Shown one piece after another: positions 46,489 to 57,941 of a DNA stretch of 64,000 bases. The DNA is from Stemphylium vesicarium (lineage: Eukaryota > Ascomycota > Dothideomycetes > Pleosporales > Pleosporaceae). Positions within the stretch are counted from its first letter, which is position 1. Each line of letters begins with the position of its first letter. Made by a program: the position numbers and the translations under genes. Location: positions 187,781 through 251,780 of the forward strand of contig QXCR01000023.1 in assembly GCA_004380135.1 (NCBI GenBank). The letters are read 5' to 3'. Below the pieces are notes generated by a model. It saw only the letters and a program-made list of their open reading frames with translations. It was not told the DNA's origin and did not search any database.

Positions 46489-46992
46489 ATGTCCTCATGC
46501 TCATCGCTCCCCAACAAGACTCGTCATACAGCCTCCGATCGTAACACTTCTTTCCTGCTGAAGACCCGCAAGCCATCCAACGCGCCCATCGCTCGCACAC
46601 CGAAAGCAATGAGCGCCACCAAACCTACCAAGAACAACAAGCTCTCCACGGTCGATGAGTTTGAAGCCGCAAAACTAGCGCTGAAGAGCGAGGCCATGGA
46701 GGAAAAGCGACGTCCAAAGAAAGGCTTCTTGGGCATGAACAGAGGTGGTGCTACGAAGCCCAGATTGCACGTTAACGCCGATGGCGATCTGAAGTTCAGG
46801 AAGAAGAAGGGTATTGAGGTTGATACTGGCAGGAGGCGTAAGCGGAGAGAGGTTCAAGACGAGTCGAACAAGCGGGCAGATGTCAGGAGCAGGAACTTTA
46901 TGCCGGTGAGGACCCGTCGCGCGGTTTGCGAGGAGGCGATGGATGTGGACTGCATCACTGAGTTCCCTTCTCCCGGCTTTGTCTTCGCTTAG
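46489..46992 (+). CDS. Basic, disordered hypothetical protein
   Basis: This is an open frame of 167 aa rich in Lys, Arg and Ser (KTRKPSNAPIARTPKAM, EEKRRPKKGFLGMNRGG, RRRKRREVQDE). It may be an independent gene starting at ATG 46489. It may equally be the last exon of the broken gene just upstream: a consensus donor GTAAGC follows that gene's TAA at 46398, and an acceptor CTTCAG lies at 46461-46466, but the phases do not match. Bias toward basic residues suggests a nucleic-acid-binding or nuclear protein. No domain is recognised. Confidence 0.4.
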   Translation: MSSCSSLPNKTRHTASDRNTSFLLKTRKPSNAPIARTPKAMSATKPTKNNKLSTVDEFEAAKLALKSEAMEEKRRPKKGFLGMNRGGATKPRLHVNADGDLKFRKKKGIEVDTGRRRKRREVQDESNKRADVRSRNFMPVRTRRAVCEEAMDVDCITEFPSPGFVFA

Positions 46993-47640
46993 GCCAGCGA
47001 TGTAGTTGCCAGAGCGAGTTATACACGCGCGGTAGTGCGCAAAGATGTAGTCGAAGCGGGCTCGTATATAATTGCGGCATACTTGGGATCACTTGAGTTC
47101 AATTGAATCAAATCTCGGTTTGCATAATATGAACTATCTACGATGCGCAGCCCAGTCTTGATTTGAGTTGCTCATCCCCTTATCAATGATCTTCAAGTAT
47201 TCCAATCAGCTCTCGGCTTACTACATGTGGTGGAGTGGTAGGGCCTCCTGTCTTGCCTAGCTTTGCTCGCTATCCATTCGCGCGATATTACACAGAAGCG
47301 ATACTAGCGCTTACCTTAATGCAAGAAACCCTCTCGAGATAGATCAACAGTAGCACGGAGTAGGCGAAAACGTTGTCTTACGTGATGTACAACACAACAG
47401 CCGACGTTTTTGATGAACGCCCGTATCAGGCATGTGGGAAACGCGCTCGTTGATTGGCTAACCTGTTGTTAGATATAATATGCATGTCTGAGCAATAGCG
47501 AAGCAGCGTAACATAAGAAGGCATCAAGATCACCGCAACTACCAGTATCCTCGAAATCATATCTCTATCCTCTGAAGTTTGGAAGCTGATTACTACTTTT
47601 TGCCTGCTGAACCATCACGAATCTTCCATACATTTCAATC
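46993..47640. other. Intergenic, no gene seen
   Basis: These 648 bp upstream of the glycosyltransferase-like gene hold no supportable feature. Confidence 0.45.
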
Positions 47641-48893
47641 ATGGCAGACAACAAATTCCAGATCCCAGAAGAGTACAAGGCACAGCTTCGCTATGTCGAA
47701 TTGAAAGATACGCGGTCCAACGCCGAGATACTCGAATCCCTGGGGAAGTATGCCCCGATCACTTCCGAAAAGAACATCTGGACATACTGGCATGCTGGCG
47801 TGCAAAACATGCCCTCTTGGACTCAGCGCAACATCATCAATTGGGTGCGTCTTCATGGCCCCGAATGGACCGTTCGTACCCTAGACACGGTCCCTGGCTC
47901 ACCCAATCACGCATTGAATTGGATCGCTACAGAAGAGCTCCCTGAGTCTTTTGTGGAGGGCAAGATGACTGGTCCATACGTTGGACAGCACAGCGCTGAC
48001 TTCCTGCGTGGTGCTGCGCTCTATGCGTACGGTGGTGTTTGGATGGATGTTGGGTGCATCCTGTTCCGGAACCTTGACAACGTGTGCTGGGACAAATTGG
48101 CAGATGAGGATAGTCCATTTACGATAGCGACTCCACTGCTGTTTGCGCAGTACATGGCAAACCACTTTGTTGCGGCGCGCAAAGGCGACGAGTTCGTCAA
48201 GCACTGGTATAACCTCTTGCGCGACATATATGTCGATACATGCTTACCTCATATAGGCACCGCATCTTCCTGGAACTCTGGAAAGGACGTACCGATTGCA
48301 CCGGAGTTCTAGAGTCGCCACTGCTCGCTTTCATGCCAAGCGGAGGCTTCGGTAGCGCAACCGAGGCAGGCTACAATTGGGACTTCAAAGTGGATGAGAA
48401 GACGGCGCTTGCGTATGTTGGACAAGTCGTTGCCTGGATACGCCTCACTTGGCTCCAAGAGCCTAATGGTGGCTTTGACGGTGTAAATTACTGGGCGAAG
48501 AAGGTCCTGGTTTGGCCTTCGCTGAAGGAGAATTGGCCAGCCGAGAACGCTATCGGCTTTGACAGTGCAGACTTGTTCAAGGTGCTCACCACGAGTCTCG
48601 ATGCCGACCCAGCAAGCGAAGAGTATAAAACTGCGCATAAATTGGTATGGCAAATGCTGACCCAGGGAATGATGCAGAAGATCACCCATGGAAAGGGGTT
48701 GACGCACGCGGTTCATTGTGGTACGCTATTCGATGTGCCAGAAAACGAAGGCAAAGATGCGGAGCCAGGCACTTTTGCGGAGCTATTACGGTTCGGAAGC
48801 GTGCATCTCGAGCAGACAAGGGACATGGGATACATGGACGCGCCGGTTGTTGACTCTGAGTTGATCATTCGGAAGGGGTTACTAGAAGCGTAA
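47641..48893 (+). CDS. Capsular-polysaccharide-synthesis-type glycosyltransferase
   Basis: Exons 47641-48206 and 48257-48893, with a 50-bp intron, give 400 aa. The intron is needed: without it the frame ends at 48312, while splicing gives KHWHRIFLELWKGRTD in frame. Family marks of the Caps_synth / GT32-like group are NIWTYWHAGVQNMPSW near residue 45, HSADFLRGAALYAYGGVWMDVG (the Asp of a D-x-D-like metal site) and a long C-terminal region. There is no signal peptide or membrane anchor. Fungal members are usually cytosolic or of unknown location, and their sugar donor and acceptor are unknown. No carbohydrate genes lie next to it. Confidence 0.82.
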
Positions 48894-50584
48894 GCGCAAT
48901 CGGAACGCGCCTCATCTTGGTGTTCGGAGATGAGCTATACATTAGGAATATGAGCCTCAATGGGCGCAATCGTTTTAGCAGCTGCTGACAGTATTCGTGG
49001 CTGCACGCAGAATCGAGTGGCAGTGCGGCGGTGAAGAGGATACAGCGCTTCGCTGACAGTCAGCAACTTGTGTACCTTCTAGTTGGTCCACGAGTCTGGA
49101 TTTTGCTTTCCTATCGTGCCAGCTGGCAGAGCAAGCCCCTGGGCGGTGATTCCGACCCGACGATTTACCGACACTGCCTACTTGGGTAGGTAGCCCGTGC
49201 CGTCTGGGGAAGCCGCCCTTGGGTGGGTCTCTCACATGTCCTCCACAATCTCACCCTCAGCCCGCGGCACAGAGTGGTACCTAATCGCCATTGCGTCACC
49301 GGGCTGTGCAGATTACCATTTGATTTTTGAAGCCGGTAGTGAGAGTCACCATTATACTTTTTGCCACAAGCGTATACGGCGTGTGCATCTTAATCATACT
49401 TACCGGACGAAACCTTGACCTGGAGCGGAAGGCGAGACGTGTAGCGCGGAGAATAAGACCGAGCAGCTCGGTATACCAAGACAAGGCAGACTGATGATGA
49501 GGATGTCCTCGATCATTGGAGTAGTATCAAAAGTGCACTCGTGAGCTGTCTCAAACCAAAGTCAGCCCGCGAACAAATTTGGTGCTTGAGCTGTTCCAGA
49601 TAAGAAAAAGAAAGCTTACCGAGATAGGTGTGAGTTTATCCGCACAAAAGCATACTATGGCAGTGGTGCCGAACCTCAGGAACACAAGGTGTGAAGGTAG
49701 CAAAGTGCCAAAGTGTCCAGGTAACAACCTGTTAGTTGCAGTGGCGACCGAGGCAAATCTTGCATTTTAAACATCGATGTTCAGCTCGACATGATGGGGG
49801 ATCGCCATATCCAAATCACCAAGCAGCTTAGACAGTGAGGCTTAGCACCTGCGCCACTGAGCTAAGCCTCACCATCAACCAATCGGAATACACTGTGCCT
49901 GAAACTAGACTCAACTGATCTGCACGTGGCTCTAGGACGGATTCTTCTATTGCGACTTCACTATACTGTTGTTTTCCAACCTGCTTCATTCCATTTGTGA
50001 CGTCTTTGCGGTTGCTACACACTGTGGACATTTGTCGGAGACGGAAGCTGGGGGTACCTGTGCTTCGAAGCGCGGAGAGCTTTTGCACTGCCCCCTTCCA
50101 AGAACGCCGGGTCCTTGTCTTTTGCTCATCTCGCCTTCAACAGCTTTAGTCGCCAAAAGAATCACTCTGGACTAGCTTGGCAACTATTCTGCATCTTCCT
50201 CCTCAGCGCGATGATAGGAGCTGGTTAGGTTCTAGCAAATTCTACCAAGGCCTCGCAAACGCGCAGCGCTGCTACCTAGAGATGGCAACAGGAGCTGAGA
50301 CCTCAGTGAAAGCCATAGCCTGCCAAGCAAGGCTCTGGCAGAGGATGTATCATCAGGCAGGCGAATTTCGCGCACCAAGCGCCGAGCATGCTTGGGTATG
50401 GGGCACGTTTAACACAGCCCGCTTGTACAACGGTATATGGCAGCGTCGGATGCGTCCTCCACCGCGTCAGAACCTCTATCATTTTACTCTCACGTAAGCT
50501 TGAGACACTCAGTCACAACATTAACTCCTTTGTCTTTGGAACTTTGACGTCGACAGCTTTTCCTGGTTTCTGTCAAACTTCAAG
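48894..50584. other. Intergenic with a 12-bp inverted repeat
   Basis: No gene in 1.7 kb. A perfect inverted repeat (arms 49835-49846 and 49861-49872, loop of 14 nt) is the only visible structure. The last 300 bp are presumably promoter and leader of the Ca2+-ATPase gene. Confidence 0.5.
49835..49872. repeat. 12-bp perfect inverted repeat, tRNA A-box-like loop
   Basis: The arms GTGAGGCTTAGC and GCTAAGCCTCAC pair perfectly around a 14-nt loop. On the minus strand the segment reads TTAGCTCAGTGG, matching the tRNA A-box. No B-box (GGTTCGANTCC) or acceptor stem can be completed downstream, so it is not a functional tRNA as it stands. Confidence 0.7.
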
Positions 50585-53500
50585 ATGGAGTCGGGGAAAC
50601 TAGCCCCACCGACACTACAGATCAACACTCGGCAACGCGCCTTGAGTCAAGCTGATACCATCACATCTCAAACATCAGATCCATTTCGCACACCGATATC
50701 ACCGAGCAATGCATCCACCAGCAACGCGTCTACCGTTGTCGGAGAGTACGATGCAACGGTGCAACAAGAATTACGTGCAGAGGCGGCATCCGACACAGAG
50801 GACAATCCGTTCGCGTTCAGGCCGTCACAGCTCAGCAAGTTGCTGAATCCGAAGTCTCTTGCTGTATATCATGCTCTTGGAGGCCTGCATGGCATCGCAG
50901 CCGGATTGCAGTCAGATATCCATTCCGGACTGAGTGCAGACGAATGCACAGTACCACGGCATATCTCTTTCGACGAAGCCACAAATCCTCAAGCACTCAC
51001 GAAAGAGAAGGGCTCAAGTAGACCACCAAATGGCGGACAGCCTTTCGAAGACCGAATTCGTATCCATGGACGAAACGCCCTACCGCCGAAGAAGGTCACC
51101 CCTCTATGGAGACTCATCTGGAACGCGTACAACGATACCGTGCTTATCGTCCTTACCGTCGCCGCCGCAATATCGCTTGCTCTCGGTCTCTACGAGACAT
51201 TCGGAGTAGATCATCCACCTGGTTCGCCTCAACCTGTCGATTGGGTTGAGGGTTGCGCTATCGTAGTCGCCATCGTCATTGTCGTACTCGTCACAGCCGT
51301 AAATGATTGGCAAAAGGAGGCGGCATTCGCAAAGCTCAACGCCAAAAAAGAGCAACGAGACATCAAGGTCACGCGATCTGGAAAGACAGCCATGATCAGC
51401 ATATACGATGTGCTAGCAGGAGACATAATACACCTCGAGCCGGGCGACATCATTCCGGTGGACGGCATCTTCATAGACGGCTCAGACGTCAAGTGCGATG
51501 AATCATCTGCTACAGGAGAGTCAGATGCTATGCGCAAGACGCCAGGCGCTCTCGTCATGAAAGCTCTCGAGTCCGGTCAGCCGACTAAGAACCTAGACCC
51601 GTTCATCATCTCAGGTGCGAAAGTACTTGAAGGTGTTGGCCGCTTCATGGCCACCTCTGTTGGAGAACACAGCAGCTTCGGTAGGATCATGATGTCAGTT
51701 CGTGTCGAAATCGAGGCTACTCCTCTTCAAGAGAAACTCGCTGGTCTCGCCATGGCCATTGCCAAGCTCGGAACGGCGGCTGCTGGCATTCTGTTTTTCG
51801 TCCTGCTCTTCCGTTTTGTCGGTGGGTTGTCCGGCGACACCCGATCCGCTTCGCAGAAGGGCTCGGCTTTCATGAATATCCTGATTGTGGCAGTGACAAT
51901 TATCGTTGTAGCCGTTCCCGAAGGTCTTCCTTTGGCTGTTACCCTGGCGCTCGCGTTTGCGACCACGAAGATGTTGAAGGAAAATAACCTTGTGAGGATT
52001 CTGCGCGCCTGCGAAACTATGGGAAACGCTACAGCTATCTGCTCGGACAAGACTGGCACTCTGGTGAGTGCTATGCAAAGATTATTGTACTTTCAATAGC
52101 TAACTCCTATCTAGACAACAAACAGAATGACCGTCGTCGCTGGCACATTTGGCGCCTCTAGCTTCGTACATGCGGACGCCAAGTCAGAGAAAGAGCAGAC
52201 AATATCGACATGGGCATCGGAAGTCACGCCAGCAGCAAAGAGCCTAATCGTACAATCAGTGGCGATCAACTCGACGGCTTTTGAAGGGCAAGAAGAAGGC
52301 AAGCCAGTCTTTATCGGGTCCAAGACAGAGACTGCGCTCCTTCAGTTTGCCAAAGATCATCTCGGCCTTGTTTCGCTATCGGAGACTCGCAACAACGAGC
52401 AGGTAGTGCACATGTTCCCCTTTGACTCGGGCAAGAAGTGCATGGGCGCTGTGATCAAGCTAGATAACGGTGTCTACCGACTCGTCGTAAAAGGAGCGTC
52501 AGAGATCCTTCTCAGCTTCGCCTCGTTCACATCGCGTTTCGATACCTTGGAAGCAGAGCCCATGTCCGATGACCGCCGTCAAGGCCTCACCGACACCATC
52601 AATGAATTCGCCAACAGATCACTCAGGACTATCGGAATAGTATACCGCGACTTCCAGCAATGGCCTCCGGTGAACGCAGGGCTCACAGAAGGGGGCAGTG
52701 TTGACTTCGCCTCCTTGCTGCGCGATCTGACCTTCTTTGGTGTGGTTGGCATTCAGGATCCTGTACGCCCTGGTGTGCCTGACGCTGTCCGCAAGGCGCA
52801 AAAGGCTGGTGTGACTGTTCGCATGGTCACCGGTGACAACATGCAAACGGCACGGGCAATCGCGACAGAGTGCCTTATCTATACTGAGGGTGGCTTGGTT
52901 ATGGAAGGCCCGGACTTCCGCCGCCTCACAGAACCACAATTGGATGAGGTGTTGCCGCGACTTCAGGTACTGGCTCGTTCGTCCCCCGAAGACAAGCGCA
53001 TCCTCGTTCAGCGACTCAAGGCTCTCGGAGAGATTGTTGCCGTCACGGGAGATGGTACCAATGATGCCCCAGCTTTGAAGGCCGCTAATATCGGTTTCTC
53101 GATGGTCTCTGGTACAGAAGTCGCCAAAGAGGCATCTTCTATTATCCTCATGGATGACAACTTTGCCTCGATCATCACTGCCCTCATGTGGGGTCGCGCT
53201 GTCAATGATGCCGTGCAGAAGTTTCTCCAGGTAAGTCATGTTGTACCATCCCCTCGGCTACTCCAATGCTAACCCTCATAGTTCCAAATCACTGTCAACA
53301 TCACCGCCGTCGTACTCGCATTCGTCACAGCTGTCTACGACGAAGATATGGAGCCCGCGCTCAAGGCTGTACAACTCCTATGGGTCAACTTGATCATGGA
53401 CACATTTGCAGCCCTTGCACTCGCTACCGATCCCCCATCGGAGAAGGTTCTCGACCGCCCGCCACAAGGCAAAGGCCCTCTCATCACTACAACTATGTGG

Positions 53501-54103
53501 AAGCAAATTACTGGCCAGAACATCTACAAGATCACCGTCATCTTCGTGCTCTACTTCGCTGGCGGTGATATCCTCGGCTACGATCTCTCGGATCCCAACA
53601 AGCAGCTCGAGCTCGACACTGTCATCTTCAACAGCTTCGTATGGATGCAGATCTTCAACATCTTCAACAACAGACGTCTTGACAATAAGCTTAACGTACT
53701 CGAAGGCATTCTAAAGAACTTCTTCTTTATCGGCATCGTCGTCTTGATTATCGGCCTCCAAATCCTCATTATCTTCGTCGGCGGAAGAGCCTTCCAAATT
53801 AAGCCTGGCGGTATCGATGGAACCCAATGGGCTATCAGCATCGTCACAGGTTTCATCTGCATCCCATGGGCTGTGCTTATTCGGTACTTCCCCGATGAAT
53901 GGTTCGCAGCCATCGCTGCAGTTGTTGGCAAGCCTGTCGTCATCTTGTACCGATGGTTTTGCACTGGCGCGAGCAAGGTGAGGTCGCTGTTCACCTTTAG
54001 GCGCAAGAAGAACGTTGCGGGGAAGAGCGACATGGAGGAGACGGCCGCACCGGCAATTGTTGTCGTGGGTGACGACGCGAGCGTGTCGGGAAACAGGAAG
54101 TAG
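50585..54103 (+). CDS. PMC1: Vacuolar-type P-type Ca2+-ATPase
   Basis: Exons 50585-52063, 52115-53230 and 53282-54103, with two 51-bp introns, give 1138 aa. This is a P2B-type pump that moves Ca2+ out of the cytosol into vacuoles. The order of motifs is complete: an N-terminal regulatory region; TGES in the actuator domain; the ion-binding helix with VPEGLPLAVTLALAFAT; the phosphorylated aspartate in CSDKTGTL (Asp488); the nucleotide-binding KGASE; and the hinge GDGTNDAPALK. Four to six C-terminal helices follow. Intron 1 falls right after the DKTGTL motif. The N-terminal segment (about 90 residues, serine/threonine-rich, with NPFAFRPSQLSKLLNPKSL) is typical of fungal Pmc1-like pumps. The gene is complete and has no unusual residues at catalytic sites. 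Confidence 0.95.
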
Positions 54104-54488
54104 CATTAGAGAACTCTCGTTGGTTGAGATTGCATCATTTCATTAGCGACGACATACGTATTGTAAACTACTAGATCATATACCCGAATTCATTTTCTTA
54201 TCACAAAGACATGAAAGCTCTTGCATGTTACCCTTGTGTTGACCAAATTTGGTGCGGGGTGCCCCACATTGGTCGCTTTCCACTTCAGCCCAGCGATGGC
54301 GCGCCACCCGCAATCTCCGCAACCGCAACAACACCACAAGAAAAGAGACTTCAGGCTGATAAACATTGCAAAAGTGTCATAATTCTTCCATGCAAATACA
54401 AGAGGTGCGTGCAACGATCGCAGTTGCAGGAAAGGATGTCCCCGCGCGCCTTCTCAATTAATCGTCCATTCTTCCCGCCCTTTACCGT
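54104..54488. other. Intergenic, convergent 3' ends
   Basis: No feature seen between the stops of the Ca2+-ATPase and EthD-like genes. Confidence 0.5.
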
Positions 54489-54860
54489 CTACGAAGTCGA
54501 AACACTACCGTCGGTACCAATCACCACCGTCTTCGGCGCGCTCGCCATGAACGAATGCTCGTCTTCTTCGATCTTCGCTGCCACCGCCGGTGCGCCAATG
54601 ATGCCCAGAAACGTCAGCGCGTGCATCTGGTCGCGAAACTGCATGACGGCCATCGAGTCCCACTCAACAGGATAACTGGCATTTACAAATGCAGGGTTGC
54701 CGCCAAAGTAATGCCTCGTGTGTACCGCGGGGAAGTTTGGTCCCGTGAGCGATTTGACGAGCGGGATGTGTACGTTGTCGTAGTGGTCGGCGTACTCGGT
54801 CAGGTTGAGACTGGGGAGCATGGTACCGAAGACGAGGGCGGTAAAGTATGGGAGCACCAT
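54489..54860 (-). CDS. EthD-like dimeric alpha/beta-barrel protein
   Basis: This is a single exon of 123 aa from ATG 54860. The sequence LTEYADHYDNVHIPLVKSL is the start of an EthD/ABM-like ferredoxin fold, in which the His-containing D-x-H/Y-x-x-x-H-x-P turn is typical. HTRHYFGGNPAF and DSMAVMQFRDQMHALTFL complete the small barrel, and the end is DEHSFMASAPKTVVIG. Proteins of this group bind or transform small aromatic or polyketide molecules, and several are decarboxylases or cyclases in specialised-metabolite pathways. It lies 0.5 kb downstream of the isocyanide synthase stop and in the same orientation, so it may belong to that locus. The N-terminus is somewhat hydrophobic but not a clear signal peptide. 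Confidence 0.75.
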   Translation of the reverse strand: MVLPYFTALVFGTMLPSLNLTEYADHYDNVHIPLVKSLTGPNFPAVHTRHYFGGNPAFVNASYPVEWDSMAVMQFRDQMHALTFLGIIGAPAVAAKIEEDEHSFMASAPKTVVIGTDGSVSTS

Positions 54861-55394
54861 TTTGGAGGTTTGTTTGGCACGGTGTATATGAATACTAGTG
54901 TTGTGGGGAATGCAGAATAGATGGGTCGAATGCGATGGTGAAATCGCGACTTGGGGGCCACGAGGCCTACATTACCTTCTTATATGTGTCCCGGCCACTG
55001 TCATGAGATACCCGGTAAGTAAGAGAGTGGTGAATTCTACCTTTCGTGGACTGTTGGCTGTAACTCATTTGGGCGTAGGTGTCAATAGGCGTTCAGCTAG
55101 CCCGCGGAATTCGCTATGCCTAACCCGCTTTGGGTATGGATTGCGATGCGATACAATAACCGTCCCGGATGTGCTATCCGCGCATGGTCTTCACGGTCAG
55201 CAGAATCACATCGTCGTGCAGGGAGACGAAGTCATCGGGTCCTTCTCAATTTTTCTTACTGTCGTAATTACTGCGATATCCTGTTATTGGGGTGACAAGT
55301 ATGTTAAGGAGATGGGCTCAATCCTTGAGTAACCATTGTAAAGCTATCTAACACGCTATAGGATCTAAACAAGAGAAGACGCGCCAAAGAACTC
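54861..55394. other. Intergenic, no gene seen
   Basis: These 534 bp between two leftward genes hold the promoter of the EthD-like gene. A plus-strand open frame at 54898-55332 has no recognisable content. Confidence 0.5.
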
Positions 55395-57347
55395 TCAATC
55401 AAAATGAATTCGCCAAAGTTCTCGATTGACACCTGCTTCAAATGAACTCCTTGTGTGCAACGTTGAGATATTGTCATTCACGACCAAGTCGCCTTCTTGC
55501 CATGAATGCCAATAGCAAATGCGACGGTCATGTAGGAGCGACTCCAAAATTTCGCACACGGTTTGGTCGCCCTGCTCAATCTCGACATCCGTAGGATCGA
55601 ATCGCGTCTTCTCTCGAGGCCAACGTTCGTGGAATCTTAGACAAGGCTTGCCGGTGGAAGGATGGCTAGTAACCAGCGGCATTCCTCGAATAACTGACTG
55701 GTCGAATGAAGCTGTTGAGACTGACCAAGTAAGCGACTCCAATTGGCTCAAGGGCTTCTCTTGTGGTAAATGCTCGAACATTAATTTCGAGCTCGAAAAC
55801 AGCGTGAAGCCGGTGTTCTTGGGACTCGGAGTTACCGCGGCGAAGAATTGAAAATGTGGGGGCACCGGTACAAGGTGTTCGCTTCCATCCTCTCGAATCT
55901 CCTTGATCGTTTTGAACAAGCCATCGAAGTGGAAAGGCATCCATTCTTTACTGAGCACGTTGTTCAAACCCTGGCTCTCTTCGCCATGGTCTTTGACTTC
56001 CAAAACAAGTCCAAACTTCCATGGTGTGGGCACTCCGAGTTCATGGGCTTTTGCGACGAATCTGTCGCGATTCCTTGCTTGCGCGAAGCCACGGAGTACG
56101 ACTGGCGAATTATGAACGGCGAGTTCGCGGACCTTTTGGGCTTCGATGTTGCTGATCGATCGAGACTTTGTTCCTTGCGCTGGCCGGATCATGATTCCGC
56201 ATGGATACATGGGCTCAAAGGTTACTGGCATCGCCCAATCATAGACATGCGATCGTTGCCTGAAATGAGACGGCCGGCCATTTTCGTATACCAGCTCCAT
56301 GTCGCTCATTTGTTCGAACTCGTGGCGGTGGCCAGCGATGATTGTACCGTCCAGTTTAAACGCGACAGTATTGTGCCAGGGTGTCATGGTCTTCTCAAGC
56401 GGCAAGATGTTGATTGATATCTTGTCCTCGCCAGTTGAAGGGTGGATCGACAGCCTCACGTGGTCTTGGAAGTTCTCGCGCATTGCTCTTGCAAACGCAT
56501 CGCCGCGCTTTAGCATACTTTTGGCAATCTTCTCAACGCCCCGCTTGAATCGGCTCTTTGATCGCTCTTCACAGATAGGGTAGGTGACGGCCAAGTCTAG
56601 CTCGAGGAACTTGAGATACACGCAGTATGTTAGCTGCTTGTTCTCATGATGATCCGCACATGAGTCGTTGTGGGTATCATCCCAGTCGTGATTCCCGTAG
56701 CGGTTCATGAGGGTGAGACGCATAGAAGATGCCGTGGCAGCGTACGCCATGCCGTCGGTGTCTTCATGAACATTTGAGACGGCAAGGAGGTCTTTGAGGC
56801 GCGCGAACTTAATATGGGAGTAGTTGCGAGCTTTGGTAAGTGCGCGTAGCTCTTGGCCATACATCCACACTGTGTTATCAGGTACGCCTAGAAGGTCTGC
56901 TAATATTAGTACTGCACACATCATTCGAGTTTCATACTGTCACTTACCATTGTATACAAGCCCATCCGAAACAATGACAAGGACAGCACCAGGTGGGTAT
57001 ATATCTTCGATGGCGCCGCATAGACCATTGAGATGTGCCAGTGCAACATCTTCAGCCTTGTCCGGCAACGTTCCCAGGACCTTCAATGAGTTGTTGGGGC
57101 TCTTGAAAGGGAACGCAGGCATAGCCATGCGGACTGGCTTGTTCATCTTCACGTAGCGATAGATTTGGCCAAGAAACTTGATTGCGCCCTCATCGCTACG
57201 ATCAGAAGCATTCCTTGGCAAGGGACTTTTGTATCGATAGATGATATCAAGAATGCGTTGCGAATTCTCCATAACATCGGCGTGTAGACCAATAGGAAAC
57301 CTGGTCTTGGAGCCCGGAGGCGTTGTGGGCTCGATACGCGAAGGCAT
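55395..57347 (-). CDS. Isocyanide synthase-TauD dioxygenase fusion
   Basis: Two exons, 56948-57347 and 55395-56899, with a 48-bp intron, give 634 aa. Residues about 25-320 are the DIT1/PvcA isocyanide synthase domain: RILDIIYRYKSPL, MPAFPFKSPN, KVLGTLPDKAEDVAL, IYPPGAVLVIVSDGLVYN and, across the splice, ADLLGVPDNTVW. Known members turn the amino group of an amino acid into an isonitrile using ribulose-5-phosphate carbon. From about residue 370 to the end is a TauD/TfdA Fe(II)/2-oxoglutarate oxygenase, with HFD (His457, Asp459), the distal His615 (STLHTR) and a C-terminal Arg. The fusion matches the two-domain fungal enzymes known from isocyanide clusters. The start at 57347 is the first ATG of this frame; other frames upstream to 57601 look partly protein-like, so an extra 5' exon is possible. 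It is divergent from the transporter. Confidence 0.93.
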
Positions 57348-57941
57348 CTTGACTGTATTCTCGACCTGGGAAGGATGCCAGAATCGACCAGTGCAAAGGT
57401 TTCTTGATGGGTGAGATCCCGTGCAAGCGATAAGTTTGTCTGAACAACCAACGCGGAATCGTGGTCAAAAGATCGGCAAATGACTGAAACATTGATGCGT
57501 CCATTCAGTCTCAACAATCTTATACTCTTGAGGACGTTGTCATAACGCCGTGGAACGAAAGAGATCATCATGCTAGGAGCGCTCGTATCCACAGTCGACA
57601 CTAGTGTGTGACCTTCCTACTTTGATCCTAAGGCCGCTGTACGATCATTGAAATTGCCGCGATAAATTTTCCCTGCATCGGGGCCATCCTTCAACGGCCC
57701 TAAAACCTATACAAGATAAGTGTAGCCAAGACTCTCATTTACAATATCTATCGTTGCTTTTATAATCAACATTCAATAGCGGAATTCCAGCGCGTCCTAA
57801 GAGTTCCGGCCGGGATATCACATAATAACAGTTTCCACGATCGCAAATCGATTTGCGGCATTGTCAATCGACGGTCAATCAAGCAGCCCTTCAAATCAAC
57901 ACACCTGACGACGGCAATACCAAAAACTTGTAGAACCAACG
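57348..57941. promoter_or_regulatory. Divergent promoter of isocyanide synthase and transporter
   Basis: This 594-bp region separates the two cluster genes. It contains a 16-bp perfect palindrome (57842-57857), an 8-bp palindrome CCGGCCGG (57806-57813) and two direct GTCAATC boxes (57863-57869 and 57874-57880). All lie within 75 bp, about 60-135 bp before the transporter start. Such clustering suggests binding sites for a dimeric transcription factor. No regulator gene is visible in the window. Confidence 0.7.
57842..57857. promoter_or_regulatory. 16-bp perfect palindrome CGCAAATCGATTTGCG
   Basis: A perfect inverted repeat without a spacer, centred on ATCGAT, 84 bp upstream of the transporter ATG and about 500 bp from the synthase start. 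It is the longest palindrome I noticed in any promoter of the window. It has the size of a site for a dimeric factor; the factor is unknown. Confidence 0.75.

Noticed and set aside
49835..49906. tRNA gene on the minus strand
   Set aside because: An A-box is present, but a B-box, anticodon arm and matching acceptor stem cannot be drawn.
54898..55332. 144-codon plus-strand frame beside the isocyanide synthase
   Set aside because: No domain, splice support or composition bias; it lies in the promoter side of the EthD-like gene.
55848..56417. 189-codon plus-strand frame antisense to the isocyanide synthase
   Set aside because: It is a shadow of the synthase-dioxygenase coding strand.
57348..57601. 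Extra N-terminal exon for the isocyanide synthase
   Set aside because: Two overlapping frames are open and start with ATG, but neither joins to the synthase frame through a good donor and acceptor. Left as an open possibility in the gene entry.
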